Source: Rallus limicola
Taxonomy: Eukaryota; Chordata; Aves; Gruiformes; Rallidae
DNA length: 64,000 nucleotides
Assembly (NCBI GenBank): GCA_022605955.1
Contig: JAKCOZ010000003.1
Coordinates: forward strand, 55,056,179-55,120,178
Reading direction: 5' to 3'
Of the stretch, positions 26,490 to 39,231 are shown piece after piece. Under the pieces are notes generated by a model. That model searched no databases. It saw nothing but the letters and a program-made list of their open reading frames with translations, and was not told where the DNA came from. Position numbers and translations under genes: made by a program. Positions within the stretch are counted from its first letter, which is position 1, and each line of letters starts with the position of its first letter.

Positions 26490-28442
26490 CTGCTCCAATA
26501 TGTGATGGGTACATTGAAGCACATCCCAAGTGTTTCTACACAAATGCACGTAGCATGAGGAAAACCCAAGGAGAGCTGGAAGTCCTGTCTCAGTCCCAGA
26601 GCGGTGGCATCACTGGCTTAAGTGAAACCTGGTGGGAAGAGTCCTGTGACTGGTGTGATGGTTACAGGTTCTTCAGAAGAGACAGGCAGGGCAGAAGGTA
26701 AGTAGTGGAGGGTCTGGACTGCATGGAGCTATAGGTCGGTGACAACACTGTTGAGAGTCTCTGGGTAAGGAGTAAGGGACAAACAAATAAAGGGGATGTT
26801 TTATTAGGAGTCTACTACAGACATCCCAGCCAGAATGGCGACAACAACAAATTATTTTTTAAGGAACTAAGAGAAACCTCTAGATTGACTCACCCAATCC
26901 GCATGAGGGTCTTGCCAGACATTAGCTGGGTACACCACACAGCTAATACAAACAGGTCCAGGAGATTCCTAAAGCAACTGGATGATAATTAAGGTAACCG
27001 ATGAGGGGAGGTGCCCTCCTAGATCTCTTGCTTGTGAACAGAGAAGGTCACATGGAGGAAGTGGAGGTAGATGACCATCTTAACCATAGTGACCATGATG
27101 TAGTGGAATTTAAAATCTTTGGTGAGAGAAGGAAGTCTTCCTCCAAAACTTCAGCACTAGATACAGGGAAAGTAGATTTTGGACTGCTTAGGGAATTGGT
27201 TGGTAAGGTCCCCTGGGAAACTGTTTTGAAGGCATTGGAGTTAGTCAACACTGGTCACTTTGTAAGTACCACCTTCTAAAAAGACAGGAACAGACAATTC
27301 CAAAATGTTGGAGCTCAAGCAGGTGGGGCAGGAGGCCAGGTTGACTGAACAGGGACCTTCTAGAGCTTAGGTGGAAAAAGAAAGTGTACAGCCAATGGAA
27401 GCAAGGTCAGGCAACATGGGAGGATTACAGGGACACTGTTCACCTTTGTAGGGAGAAAATTCGTGCTGCCAAAGCTCAGTTAGAGCTGAGCTTGGCCAAT
27501 ACTGTGTCACACAATAAAAAGGGTTTTTTCCAATACATTAACAACAAGAGGGGGAACAGAGAGAACATTGGTCCCTTACTTGATGAGAACGTTCACCTTA
27601 CTGACAGGGATACAGACAAAGAAGAGACATTTAACACCTTCTTTGCCTCTGTATTCAGCACAGTTGATGGGCTCTGGGGCCCCAGATGCCTCCAGTTGGA
27701 GGACTGTGCCTGCAGTAACACTAAACTACTAGTGAACACTGAACTTTTGGGCAGTACACCGCTCTATCTGGATCCATATAAATCCATGGGCCCTTATGGG
27801 ATTCATCCCAACTTACTCAGGAAGCTGGGCAATGTCATTGTAAGACCTCTCCCAATAACTTTTCAACTGTCTTGGGAATCTGGAGAGGTCCCAGTTGACT
27901 GAAGTTGGCAAATGTTGTACCAATTATCAAGAAGACCAAGAAGACCCTGGTAATTACAGGCCTGTCAGTCTCACCTCAGTGCCTGGTAAAATTATGGAGA
28001 AAATCATGCTGGGAGATACTGAAAAACACCTAAAGGACAACTCAGTCGGTCACAGCCAACACGGGTTCAGAACAGGAAGGTCCTATCTCTCCAACTTGTT
28101 TTCTTTTTATGACAAGGTATACCAGCTGGCTGACCAAAGGGAACCCTTTGATGTTACATTTTTGGATTTCAGTAAGTCTTTTGATCCTGGGTCTCACAAT
28201 ATCTTGCTGAACAAAATGTCCAGCAAACAACTAGACAAAGCGATAGTGTGTTGGGTGGGCAGTTGGCTGATGGGTCAGGCCCAGAGGGTGATAGTAAATG
28301 GGGTTACATCTGGCTAGTGGACTGTCACAGTGGGGTTCCCCAGGGCTCCAGTTTTGGCCCAGTTCTTTTTAACATTTTCATAAATGATCTGGACTCAGGA
28401 CTAGAGGGTGTCTTAAGTAAATGTGCAGATGACACTAAATAG
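26490..28442 (+). pseudogene. CR1 ORF2: AP-type endonuclease and reverse transcriptase (frameshifted)
   Basis: The endonuclease begins with FYTNARSM, followed by LSETWWEES (catalytic Glu region). The frame at 27001-27279 gives GGALLDLLLVNREGHMEEV and SDHDVVEF (catalytic Asp-His block). The linker at 27384-27902 gives the CR1 pattern REKIRAAKAQLELSLAN and a GFFQYINNKRGNRENIGPLL segment. The reverse transcriptase is spread over two frames: 27895-28317 with [19 protein letters not shown] and [11 protein letters not shown], and 28248-28442 with [20 protein letters not shown] and CADDTK. The Asp pair survives but Phe/Tyr is Cys. Frame changes and stops make it non-functional. Confidence 0.85.
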
Positions 28443-29285
28443 GAGGAGCTGTTGACGCTGTTGAGGGTGGAGAAGCCAAAGAGACCTGGGCAGATCAGAG
28501 AGCTGGGCAATCACCAACAGCTTAAAGTTTAACAAGGACAAGTGCCAGATTCTGCACCTGGGAAGGGGCAACCCTGGCTGCACATCCAGGCTGGGGGATC
28601 AGATGCTGGAGAACAGCCGTGCTGAGAGGGATTTGGGGTCTTGGTTGACAGCAAGTTAACCATGAGCCAGTAGTGGGCCCAGGCAGCCAGGAGGGCCAAC
28701 CTTATCCTGGGATGAATCAAGCATGGCATTGCCAGACAGTCCAGGGAGGGGATTGTCCTGCTCTGCACTGTGCTGGTGCGGCCTCACCTTGAGTCTTGTG
28801 TGTGCAACTTTGGGTGCCACAGTACAAGAGGGACATAAAAATATTGGAGAATGTCCAGAGAGGGCAATGAGGATGGGGCAGGGTCTGGAGGGGAAGTCTT
28901 ATGAGGAGAAGCTGAAGTCTCTTGGTATGTTCAGCCTGGAGAAGAGGAGGCTGATGGGAGACCTCATCACGGTCTATGGCTTCCTGATGAAGGGGAGCAA
29001 AGGGGTAGACACTAATCTCCTCTCTTTGGTGACCAGGGATAGAATTTGAAGGAAGCTGAGAGAGGGGAGGTTTAGTTTGGATATTAGGAAGAGTTTCTTT
29101 ACTGAGAGTGTGGTTGGGCAGTGGCACAGGCTCCCCAGGGAATTGATCACTACACCCAGCTTGGCTGAGTTTAAGAAGCATCTAGACTCAGTGCCAAGCT
29201 CTGACTTGGCTGATCCTGTTTGGAGCCAGGACTTGGACTTGATGATCCTTATGGATCCCTTCCAACTCAGGATATTCTTTGATTG

Positions 29286-30230
29286 TACAATAGTTTCTGA
29301 TGTATTCAATCATTTTCTAAACTATTTTCTCCTCTGTAGATTAGAAGGTTTTCTTGTGCTAAAAACATTTCCCCGACAAAACTATCCTTTAAGCCATTTT
29401 CACTAATCTGTAATATGTCTTGACTACAAAATTTGAAAGTGAAGTTCACTTATATATAACTTTTAAATACACTGGGGAACAGTCCCAGGTAGCTTTTAGT
29501 GTAACTTATGGACACTGTATTCTGTCATATTTTCACTTTATCTTACAATCCCAGATGATGCATGTCTGAATTTTTCTATTGTAGTTAAGACTTCAAATTA
29601 ACATTTATGTAGAGCTAGTGTTCATTATTTACATTTTAAGTAATTGTAAATGAAAAAAACATAGTACATTCAAAGTAATGGTAGATTTATTTATTTTTGC
29701 ATCAATTTCATAAGGATTAATATTATCAACCCTAGATTGATAAATTGATTTTAAGCAAGCATGAGTAGGTAAGTTTTCAAATTACATTCTAGAGTGTATT
29801 GTTAATTTTTTACACTCATATTTATTTTTTTTAATTTTATTTTTCATTACTAAGATACAACTCCAGTTTGTTTGTAGTCAATGAAATTTTTTTCAAAAGG
29901 ACCAGGACTATATTAGAAAAATCTTGTTTAGCAGCAAGATGTGGTTATCCTGTCTACATTTGACTACTGCACAGTATATACTTTGCAGTTTGGTCTAGTA
30001 TTATTATTTCATACATGCTTGTTCACAGAACCAAAATAAACAAAGGGGTTTTTTCTTAAGTAATATTCCATATGCCTATATTAATTTCTACCTTCACACC
30101 AATCATCATCTTTTAAAAATCTGTCAGTTTCTATTACCTATATCTACATCAGCTTACTTCTTACCTCACCTTAATTTGAATTAAAAAGTGGCAGCAGAAC
30201 TAGAATTAAAGTGAATTTTATTTCTAACAG
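29286..30230. other. AT-rich spacer between CR1 copies
   Basis: No coding similarity, repeat family or RNA gene is recognised. Confidence 0.6.
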
Positions 30231-33200
30231 CAAACTTTCATGTCTTGATCCACGTCTGTAGGGTACACCTGTCTCAAAAGTGGCAAAACAATCCTGGGAC
30301 AAGCCTTAGCAGGACTCATAGATCTTTAAGCTAAATTTGAAGCGGGAAGGGAATGCGACTCACTAGAGGTAAACCTGTCCGCAAAGTGCTGATGTCTGTG
30401 GGACGCTGCACTAGTGAGAGTCACTGGACTGCTGTCTCAGTGGAGGTTGGGGGGGGTGGTCCATACAGTGGCAAAGCAGCATAGGTTACGGATGGATAAG
30501 TAACCATGCACGCTCCTGAGAATGTCCAGGTAGGACTTGAGCCTTCTCCCTGAAAAGAGGTGTGGAGCCCAACTGAAATGCATCTCCACTAATGCACATA
30601 GCAGGGGCAATAAACTGCAGGAGCTAGAAGCCATTGTGCAAGGGGGTAATTATGATACAGTTGCCATCATGGAAACATGGTGGGAGGATTCACATAGCTC
30701 AGGTGCCAGAATAGATGAGTATAAACTCTTCAGAAGGGACAGGCAGGGAAGGGGAGGCAGTGATGTGGCCTTGTGTGTTAGGGAATGCATTGACTATATG
30801 GAGCTTAATCATAGTGACAGTAGGGCTGAGTGTTTTTGGAGAATCAAGGGGAAGGCCAACAAGAACGGTGGGAGTTTGTTATAGGCTACCCAACTAGGAT
30901 GAGGAGCTACATAAATTATTCCATAAGCAGCTGTGTAAAGTCTCATCTTCACTTCTTCTTGTACTCATGGGGGACTTCAACTTCCCAGATGTCTGCTGGA
31001 AATACACAGCAATCATGAAATGATGGATTTTTCCATTTTGGGAGAAGGTGATTAGTAGAACTGCCATCTTGTACTTCCAGCAGGCGGATTTCATCCTGTT
31101 TAGGGATTTGGTTAGCAGGGTCCCTTGGGAAGCAGTCTGGAAGGGCAGAGGTCTCCAGGAAAGCTGGGCACTCTTCAAAAAGAAAATCTTAGAGGTGCAA
31201 GAGCAGGCTGTCCCCCTGTGCCGAAAAATGAGTTGGCGGCAAAGACCAGCCTGGCTGAACAGAGAGGTTTGGCTGGAGCTCAAAAAAACCAGAAGAATTT
31301 ATGGTCTTCGTAAGAAGGAACAAGCAGCTCAGGAGGACTACAAGGGTGCTGTGAAGTTGTACAGGGGAAAAACTAGAGGGGCCAAAGCCCAGCTAGAACT
31401 TAATCCAGCTAGTGCTGTTAAGGGTAATAAAAGATGTTTCTATAAGTACATTAGCAGCAGAAGGAGGATCAAGGAGAATCTCCATCCTTTATTGGAGGCT
31501 AAGAGAATCACAGTGACCAGGGGGCTGAGGTACTGAATGCCTTCTTTGCCTCAGTCTTTAGTAAGAAAACCAGTAGTACTGTGGGTACACCACCATGTGA
31601 GCAGGAAGATGGGAACAAGAAACACAATGTAGCCCCTATAATCCATGAGGAATTGGTTAGTGATCTGCTACATAACCTAGATATACATGTCTATGGGTCC
31701 AGATGGGATCCACCCAAGGGTGTTGAGGGAGCTGGTGGAAATGCTCACCTAGACACTTCCCATCATTTATCAGCAGTCCTGGCTGACTGTGGAGGTCCCA
31801 GTTGGCTGGAGGCTCGTGAATATGACTCACATCTACAATACAGGGCAGACGGAGGACCTGGGAAACTATAAACCCGTCAGTCTGACTTTGGTGCCAGGCG
31901 AAGGTTATGGAGCAGATAATCTTGAATGCCATCACACAGCACATGCAGGACAACCAGGCATTCAGGCACAACCAGCATAGGTTCAGGAAGGGCAGGTTCT
32001 GCTTAACTAACTTGATCATCTCTGATCAGATGACCTGCCAAGTTAATGAGGGAAAGGCTTTGGATGTTTTCTACTTGCACTTCAGTAAGGCCTTTGACAC
32101 TTTCCACAGCATTCTCCTAGAGAAGCTGGTGGCTCATGGCTTGGATGGGTATATGAAGCTGGTGGCTCATGGCTGATGGCTCATGGCTTCACTGGGTAAA
32201 ACAGTGGCCAGATGTTTGGGCAAAAAGGGTTGTGGTAAATAAGTTAAATCCAACTGGTGGCCGTTCACCAGTGGTGTTTTCCAGGTCTCAGTACTGGGGC
32301 CAGTTCTAATTAATGTGTTTATCAATGACATGGACAAGGGAGTTGAGTGCACACTGAGTAAACTTGCAGTTGATACCGATTATCAGGAGTGTTGATCTAC
32401 CAGAGGGTAGGCAGGCTCTACAGAGGGATCTGGACAGGCTGGATCGATGAGCTGAGGCCAATTGAATGAGGTTCAACAAGGCCAAGTGCCATGTCCTGCA
32501 GTTGAGTCACAGCAAACCCATGCAAAGCTACAGGCTTGGAGAAGACTGGCTTGAGAACTGTCTGGAGGATAAAGACCTAGAGCTGTTGATCAACAGCTGC
32601 CTGAATACGAGCCAGCTCTGTGCCCAGGTGACCAGGAAGGCCAGTGGCATCCTGCTCTGCATCAGGAACAGTGTGGCCAGCAGGAGTAGGGAAGTGATCC
32701 TTCCCCTTTACTCAGCACTGGTGGGGCCACACCTGGAGTATTGTGTTCAGTTTTGGGCCCCTCACTACAAGAAGGACATTGAGATGCTTGAGCATGTCCA
32801 GAGAAGGGCTACAAAGCTGGTGAAGGGTTTAAAACACAAGTCTTATCAAGAGCAGCTGAGGGAGCTGGATTATTTAGTCTGGAGCAAAGGAGACTGAGGG
32901 GAAACCTCATCGCTCTCCACAACTACCTAAAAGGTGATTGTAGTGAGATGGGGGTTGGTATCTTCTCCCTGGTAGCTAGTGAGAGAACAAGGGAAAATGG
33001 CTTGAAGTTGCACCAGGGTAAGTTTAAGTTGGATATTAGGAATTTTTTTTTTACTGAAAGGGTTGTTAGATATTGGAACAGGCTGCCCAGAGAGGTCATT
33101 AAGTCACCATCCCTGAAGGCGTTTAAAAGAAGAGTAGATGTTGTACTTGGTGACATGGTCTAGTGATGGACTTAGTAGGGCTGGATAGGTGGTTGGACTC

Positions 33201-33256
33201 AATGATCTTGAAGGTATTTTCCAACCAAAACCATTCTAATTCTATGATTCTATTAC
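30230..33256 (+). mobile_element. CR1 LINE, long but 5'-truncated (about 3.0 kb)
   Basis: The left part (about 30230-30530) resembles the ORF1-ORF2 junction. The endonuclease begins at 30560-30760 with CISTNAHSRGNKLQELEAIV, IMETWWEDS and KLFRRDRQGRGG. The linker lies in the frame 31048-31536 (WLNREVWLELKKTRRIYGLR, AKAQLELNPASAVKGNKR, FYKYISSRRR). Reverse transcriptase pieces follow at 31581-32390 (MEQIILNAITQHM, FSKAFDT), where the catalytic box has decayed to LAVD. The C-terminal region (32466-32897) is well kept ([37 protein letters not shown]). The tail ends ccattctaattctatgattc. Multiple stops and frame changes are present. Confidence 0.9.
32466..32897 (+). pseudogene. CR1 ORF2 C-terminal region, 143 codons open (part of the 30.2-33.3 kb copy)
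   Basis: The frame reads [18 protein letters not shown], then [40 protein letters not shown] and [20 protein letters not shown]. This is the standard CR1 segment after the reverse transcriptase. It is open only because lesions happen to lie outside it; the tail of the protein continues in another frame at 32948-33163. Confidence 0.8.
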
Positions 33257-34630
33257 TCTCTATCCTTAAGAGTTATGCTTAACTCATTGGTTCTCACACT
33301 GATCAGTAATTCTGTCTATGTGAGTTTTTCTACTTTATAGATGACATTGTCCAGAAAACTGTGGTTTTATAAGAATGAATTCTTAAATTTTAAAACAAAC
33401 CCAAAATTCAATTGCTCTAGGAATATGCAGTGACAGTAATTTCTGCTGTTCCAAAACCCTCTGTTCACACACACACACAAATTGTACAAGATAGGAGGCT
33501 CTTTGGAAATCACAGGTCTGAGCATTATCTGGTACAGCCACTGTACACACTATAAGAAGTGTGTATGCAAATTTACTTGTTTGCTGGGTTTGAACTTTCC
33601 CTTCCTTTTTTTTTTTTTCTGATCAGGGAAGAGTAAAAGTGTTAAAATTACCCTACATATATCAGCATATCCCCTGAGAAATACATGTTGTCAATCTTGA
33701 ACCCATTAATTTTTGCCAATAATTAGTGCACAGTGCTCTTTTGTGAACTTACTGTTTGAAGAACCTGCTTGATGGGTGTAGTGGGTCATGCAGGCAGATG
33801 GCACAATTTCTGATCCATGCCTACATTTCCCTCACTTCTGCAATAGCTTAAATGCGCTACCCTAAAAACTTATGGGAGCACGAATTTTTCAAGACAGGAT
33901 ATGGGAGCATTAAAGAGAAACACAGTGGTAATAGACAAGCAGTGTGTCTAAGTAAATGAATTGATTTTAAATCTACCTTTGTATCTTCATATGTATTTTA
34001 AAATACTGCTATGGTTATGTGCACCCAGATTAAAAAGATATATGTTGTAAGAATGAAAACCACATTTATCAACTCCCATAGATGATTTAAGATGTACACC
34101 ATGGCTCAGGTGACCCTTGGCCTATGAATTGACAGCCTCAAGCATACATTCAAACTGACACTAAACAGTGCTGTTTACAGCACTAAACTGTTCCAGTTTC
34201 AAGGATGTTGAATAAATACAGCTGTCATTTCACATGCTTGCAAAAGATACCATATTTTTTTACCATTCTCTCGGTTTACATGTCAGATATGCAGTACAGC
34301 TCCCCCACACTCTGTTCTGTAGACAGCATGCAGCCCTGAGTTAGTTCTTCCCTAAAAGCCATTGGCAAATTTGGACAAAATAGAATCACAGAAAAAAAGA
34401 GAAGATGCCAAATGCCAAGTCTACAACCAGTCCAAACTGGCCTGTGCATGAGAGGGCATCAGGTATTTGAACCATTTCTCTAGAAAGTCAGCAGGCACCT
34501 GCAGGTGCTCTGATACTGAACCATGGGTCTCAACAAACCCATGAAAATGCTTCTACAATGTCAGCTACTCACCCCACAGTTACTGAAAAGTTTATATAGA
34601 CACGGGCAATAGTTCCTACAGCAAAACATG
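33257..34630. other. AT-rich spacer between CR1 copies
   Basis: Holds a short (CA)n tract at about 33467-33480 and a T run near 33608-33619. Nothing else is recognised. Confidence 0.6.
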
Positions 34631-37022
34631 GAATCATCAAAGTTGGAAAAGACCTTCCAGATCACAAAGCCCAGCCATCAGCCCTACACCACCATAACCT
34701 CTAAACCGTCTCCTGAAGCACAACATCTACCCATTTTTGGTAGCAACAGTGATTCCACCATCTCCTTGGGTAGCCTGTTCCAATCTTCATAATTCTTTTC
34801 GTGAAGAAATTTTTCCTAATATCCAATCTGAACCTCCCCTGGCACAACTTGAATCCATTCCCACTTGTCCTGCCACTACTTATTAAGGAGAAGAAGCCTA
34901 CTGCTGTCACACTGCAACCTCCTTTCAGGTAGCTGTAGAGAGGAACAAGGTCTCCCCTCAGACTCCTCTTCTGTGGGCCGAACAGTCCCAGCTCCCTCAG
35001 GCTCTCCTCATAAGACCTGCTCTCCAGGCCCCTAATCAGCCTTGTTTCCCTCCTCTTCACCCTCTCCAACACCTCCATGTCCTTCCTATTCTGTGGTGCC
35101 CAAAACTGTACACAGTACTTGAACTGCGGTCTCACCATTGATGAGTACAGGGGTATATCACCTCCCTGGCCCTGCTGGTCACACTGTTCCCAATACAGGC
35201 CAGGATGCTGTTGGCCTTCTTGGCTACCTGGGCACACTGCTGGCTTGTGTTCAGCCAGGTGCCAATCAACACCCCCAGGTCCCTCCTGCTGGGTAGCTCT
35301 CCAGTGATTCTGCCCCAAGCCTGTATCACTGCCAGGGTTTGTTGTGGCCAAAGTGCAGGACATGGAATTCAGCCTTATTGAAAATCATACCATTGGCTTG
35401 GGCCCATTGATCCAGCCTGCCTAGGTACCTCTGCAAAGCCTCCTAGGCAGATAGACACTTCCACCCAGTTTAGTGTAATCTGCAAATGTATTAAGGACAC
35501 ACTCTGTTGCCTCATCTGGGCCATCAGTAGCAATGTTAAACAGGAGTGTCCCCAGCACTGAGCCCGGGGGCACACCTCTCATGACTGGCCACCAAGTAGA
35601 TTTAATTCCATTTAACACAATTCTCTTGACCTGGCCACCCAACCATTTTTTTATCCATCAAAGAATGTGCACATCCAAGCCATGAGCAGTCAGATTCTCT
35701 AGGAGAATGCTCTGCAAACTGTGTCAAAGACCTTGCTGAGGTCAAGGTAGACAACATCCACAGCCCTTACCTCGTCCAATAAGCGGGTCACCCTGTCATA
35801 GAAAGAGGTTATGTTAGTCAAACAGGACCTGGCCTTCATGAACCCATACTGACTGGGTCTGATAACCTCACTGTCCTGCATGTATTGCATAGTGGTACTC
35901 AGGATGATCTGCTCCATCATCTGCCCTGGAACTGAAGTCAGACTACCAAGCCTGTAATTTCTTGGGTCATCCTTCCATCCCTTCTTGTATATGGGGGTTA
36001 TATCGGTTGATTTCCAATCTGCTGGTACCTCTGCAGCCAGCCAGGACTGCTGATAGATGCTGAAAAGTGGCCTGGTGAGCACTCCCACCTGCTCTTTCAG
36101 CACCTTTGGACACATCCCTTCCTGCCCCATAGATTTGTGCATATCTGTATAGAGCAGGTCACTGACCATCTCCTCCTCGATTGTGAAGGAGTCATTCTAC
36201 TTTCAGTCCCTGTCTCCTAGCTTAGGGAGTTGAATTCCCTCTATACAACTTGTCCTATTACTAAAGACCTAGGCAAAGAAGTCATTAAGCACCCCAGCCT
36301 TCTCCTCATCTTTTGTCATTATGTTTCCTCCTGCATCTAACAGGCGATGGAGGGTCTCCCTGCTCTTTATTTTGTTAATATATTTATAGATACTTTTCTT
36401 GTTGCCCTTTACCATGGAGGCCAGATTAATTTCTAACTGGGCTTTGGACCTTCTAATTCTCTCCCTGCATAGCCTCACAACATCTTTGTAATCACTGTGA
36501 ATGGCCTTCCCCTTCCTCCAAAGGTCATAAACTCATTTTTTTCTCCCTGAGTGCTGGCCTGAGTGCTTCCTATCCAGCCAGACTGGTCTTCTATGCCACC
36601 AGCTCGCCTTGTAGCACAGGGGAATAGTCTGCTCCTGAGCCTTCTGGACTTCCTTCTTGAAGAATGTTCAGACTTCTTGGACTCCTATACCCTTCAGAAC
36701 TGATTCCCAAAGGATGCTGGTAATCAAGCTATTAAACAAGTTAAAGTTTGCCCTTCATAAATCTAGGGTGGCAATTCTGTTGCCCTCCCCTACCTAGTAT
36801 GTCTAATAATAGAGAACTCAATAATTTTGTGGATGCTTTGCCCGAGACAGCCACCAAAGATCACATCTCCTGCCAGCCCTTCGCTGTTCATGAAGAACAT
36901 GTCTAAGCAGGCTCTTTCCCTGGTTGGTTCACTCACCATCTGTGTCAGGAAGTTATCTTTGACACGTTCCAGGAACCTCTGGTACTGTTCCCTCTCTGCT
37001 TATCTATCTTCTATTGAATGAC
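34631..37022 (-). mobile_element. CR1 LINE, 5'-truncated (about 2.4 kb), antisense
   Basis: The 3' terminus is at the left (gaatcatcaaagttggaaaa). Going up the minus strand are the C-terminal region (frame 35363-34701: [40 protein letters not shown]) and the reverse transcriptase (35642-35421: GVPPGSVLGTLLFN and FADYTKL; 36169-35699: NYRLGSLTSVPGQMMEQIIL, VVYLDLSKVFDTV). The linker follows (36478-36269: RERIRRSKAQLEINLASMVK). The C-terminal half of the endonuclease (about 37020-36790) translates as RFLERVKDNFLTQMVSEPTR. The second catalytic Asp of the reverse transcriptase is Tyr (FADY), an inactivating change. Confidence 0.9.
35699..36169 (-). pseudogene. CR1 reverse transcriptase N-terminal half, 156 codons open (part of the 34.6-37.0 kb copy)
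   Basis: Open on the minus strand with CR1 phrases SDLLYTDMHKSMGQEGMCP (host specificity 'KS-GPDG-HP' region), WLAAEVPADWKSTDITPIYK, NYRLGSLTSVPGQMMEQIIL, SQYGFMKARSCLTNITSFYD and VVYLDLSKVFDTV. The catalytic region follows in another frame at 35642-35421, so a frameshift separates the halves. Confidence 0.85.
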
Positions 37023-38881
37023 TCTTTATAGAGTCCATATTGCAATTGACATCACAAAATCATGGATTTACTTACACCTTTTCTTCAGGAAGAAAAATGT
37101 GTTCACTGCAGTGTAGAGGTTTTAAATGGAGAGATCTGGTTGTGAAATAAGAAAAGTTCCTGTGTATCAGAGGGCAATAACTGCAGATATCAGTCTTTAT
37201 TGTGGAAAGTTAGGAATTTGGGGGTTCTAGACCAGGTCCTTTTTGAATTGGATTTCTCTTTTTCTCTGCAAAATCAACATAAAAATAGATTTGTTGACCC
37301 TTACATAGCAGAGGTGCAGCCTGTATTGTTGAGGAAATGCCACAGCATTTTACCTTATTTATTTACTTTATTTATTTATTTTAAGTTCTGGAGGATTTAT
37401 GTCCAATTATATTTGTTCCTCTAGTTCAGACAAGAGGCAGTGTGAGCACTAATTTATGACAGGTCATTGCAACAGGCAATCTTCTAGATAAGGAAATAAG
37501 ATGGACAGCACAGGTAGTGTTCTCAATTCCTCTAGTGACAAAAAGGAATACTGAAAGAAAGAGGAAAACCCACATGATTAAGAGGTGGCTTAGAGGCTGG
37601 TACTACTGACAGAATTTTGGGGGTTTTTGATCATGGGTAAGTTTTCAAGGCATCAGCTTTGCTCACGGGCAAAGTTCATCTGTCCCATATGGGGAAAAGG
37701 ATACTTGTGCATGAATTGGTGGGGCTCATAGATAGGTCTTTCAATTATTTCCAGAAGGGGAGTAGGATAAAACTAAGCTTGCTAGAGTCAAGCTGAAGGG
37801 TGGCAGCCCAATATTGGGGGTGAAATTTACATGTTCCACTCCCTTACTGAAAGGCATGCAGCATGGGGAATAACCAGGAGAAACTGGAGATCTGTGTGTA
37901 GTCACAGAGCCATGATCTCATTGCAATTATGATGGCATAGCTCACATCACTGAAATGCCATCATGAATGGTTATGTCCTCTTCAGAAACGTCAACAAGGT
38001 GAGGTGGTGGAGTTACTCATTATGTGACAGAGCAACTGGAATGTATTGAGGTCTCCCTTGGGGTAGATGAGGAGCAAGTGGAAAGATTTTGGATAAAGAT
38101 TAAGGGGCAGGCTGATATAGAAGATATTGTTGTGGGTGTCTATTACAGGCCACCTGATCAGGATAGGGAATTTGATGAAGCCTTCTACTGATAGCTGATT
38201 TTAGCCTCACAATCACAGGCCTTGGTTCTCATGGTAGACTTCAACCACCCTGGTATTTGCTGGGAAGGTCACACAGCTAAGCACATATAGTCCACCACAT
38301 ACAGTGTTGGAGGCCATTAAGGTTGAGGGCAGACTTGGCTATAGTGATCTTAAGAAGAGTTCAGGATCATGGGTACTAGGTACAAAACAACAAGTAGGAC
38401 TGTAACCTTGGACTTTAGGAAGGCTAATTAAAATCTCTTGGTGAAATCCCATGGGCCAGGGCTCCAGAAAGTGGGGAGGCTTGTGAGAGCTGGCCAATAT
38501 TCAGGGACCGCTTCCTCCAGGCTCAGGATCAATGTATCCCTAAGAGCAAGAAATTAGACAAGGGAATCAAGAGACCTGCTTGGTTAAGCAGAGAGCATCT
38601 GGAAAAGCTCAAGGGGAAGAAGGAAGTCTGTATTTCATGGAAGAAGGGACTGATGACTTGGAAATATTAATGGAATGCTGTCAGGGTATGCAGGTATCAA
38701 ATAAGAAAAGCCAAGGCCTCCTTGGAGCTTAACCTGGCAAGGGACCTCAAGGTTAACAGGAAGGGTTTCTTCAAGTATATTGGTGACAAAAGGAAAACTA
38801 GAGAATATGTGGGCCCACTGTCAAATGAGGCAGGTGTCACAATAGTGGAGGATACGCAAAAGCCAGAGGAATTGCAGATAC

Positions 38882-38998
38882 ATATACAGACTGGGAGAAG
38901 AGCTCCTTGAGAGTAACCCTGCTGAGAAGCACCTGGGGGTTCTGGTGGATGAGAAACTTAATGTGAATCAGCAGTGTGTTCTTGCAACATAGAAGGAA
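38882..38998 (+). repeat. Direct repeat copy 1 inside a CR1 (partner 39115-39231)
   Basis: The stretch atacagactgggagaagagc .. gagaaact .. cagcagtgtg is repeated 233 bp later with about ten differences in 117 bp. It corresponds to the CR1 segment reading [19 protein letters not shown] and onward. Copy 1 lacks its normal upstream neighbour. Confidence 0.85.
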
Positions 38999-39114
38999 AG
39001 GAAGCCATCCAGAGGGATCTTGACAGGCTGGAAAGATGGGCCCGGGTGAACCTAATGAGGTTCAACACTGCAAAGTGTAAGGTGTTGCACTTGGGCTGGA
39101 GGAATCCCAGACAT

Positions 39115-39231
39115 AGATACAGACTGGGAGAAGAGCTCCTTGAGAGTAGCCCTGCTGAGAAGGACCTGGGGATTCTGGTAGATGAGAAACTTCACATGAG
39201 CCAGCAGTGTGCTCTTGCAGCTTGGAAGGCC
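39115..39231 (+). repeat. Direct repeat copy 2 inside a CR1 (partner 38882-38998)
   Basis: This copy sits in the normal CR1 order, preceded by the [13 protein letters not shown] segment and followed by the [19 protein letters not shown] segment. It is therefore the authentic location and copy 1 is the displaced one. Confidence 0.85.

Larger units (their letters stand above)
24115..29285 (+). mobile_element. Nearly full-length CR1 LINE, split by a nested antisense CR1 (24671-25868)
   Basis: In order: an ORF1 N-terminal part (about 24169-24668), interruption by another CR1, an ORF1 C-terminal esterase part (25890-26326), an ORF2 endonuclease (about 26490-27280), linker and reverse transcriptase (27384-28442), and a C-terminal region with 3' UTR ending at ggatattctttgat (about 29285). 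Removing the insert leaves about 4 kb, close to the 4.5 kb of a complete CR1, so very little of the 5' end is missing. This is unusual, since most CR1 copies are short 3' pieces. Several frameshifts and stops (for example at 27900 and 28315) show it is inactive. It sits 3 kb past the HCN1 stop codon, in the same orientation. Confidence 0.85.

Noticed and set aside
28717..29181. 154-codon minus-strand open frame
   Set aside because: Complement of the + strand CR1 C-terminal region and tail.
34381..34500. Sequence starting tagaatcacag, suggestive of another CR1 tail
   Set aside because: Only the first dozen bases fit; the following sequence does not follow any CR1 tail that I recognise.
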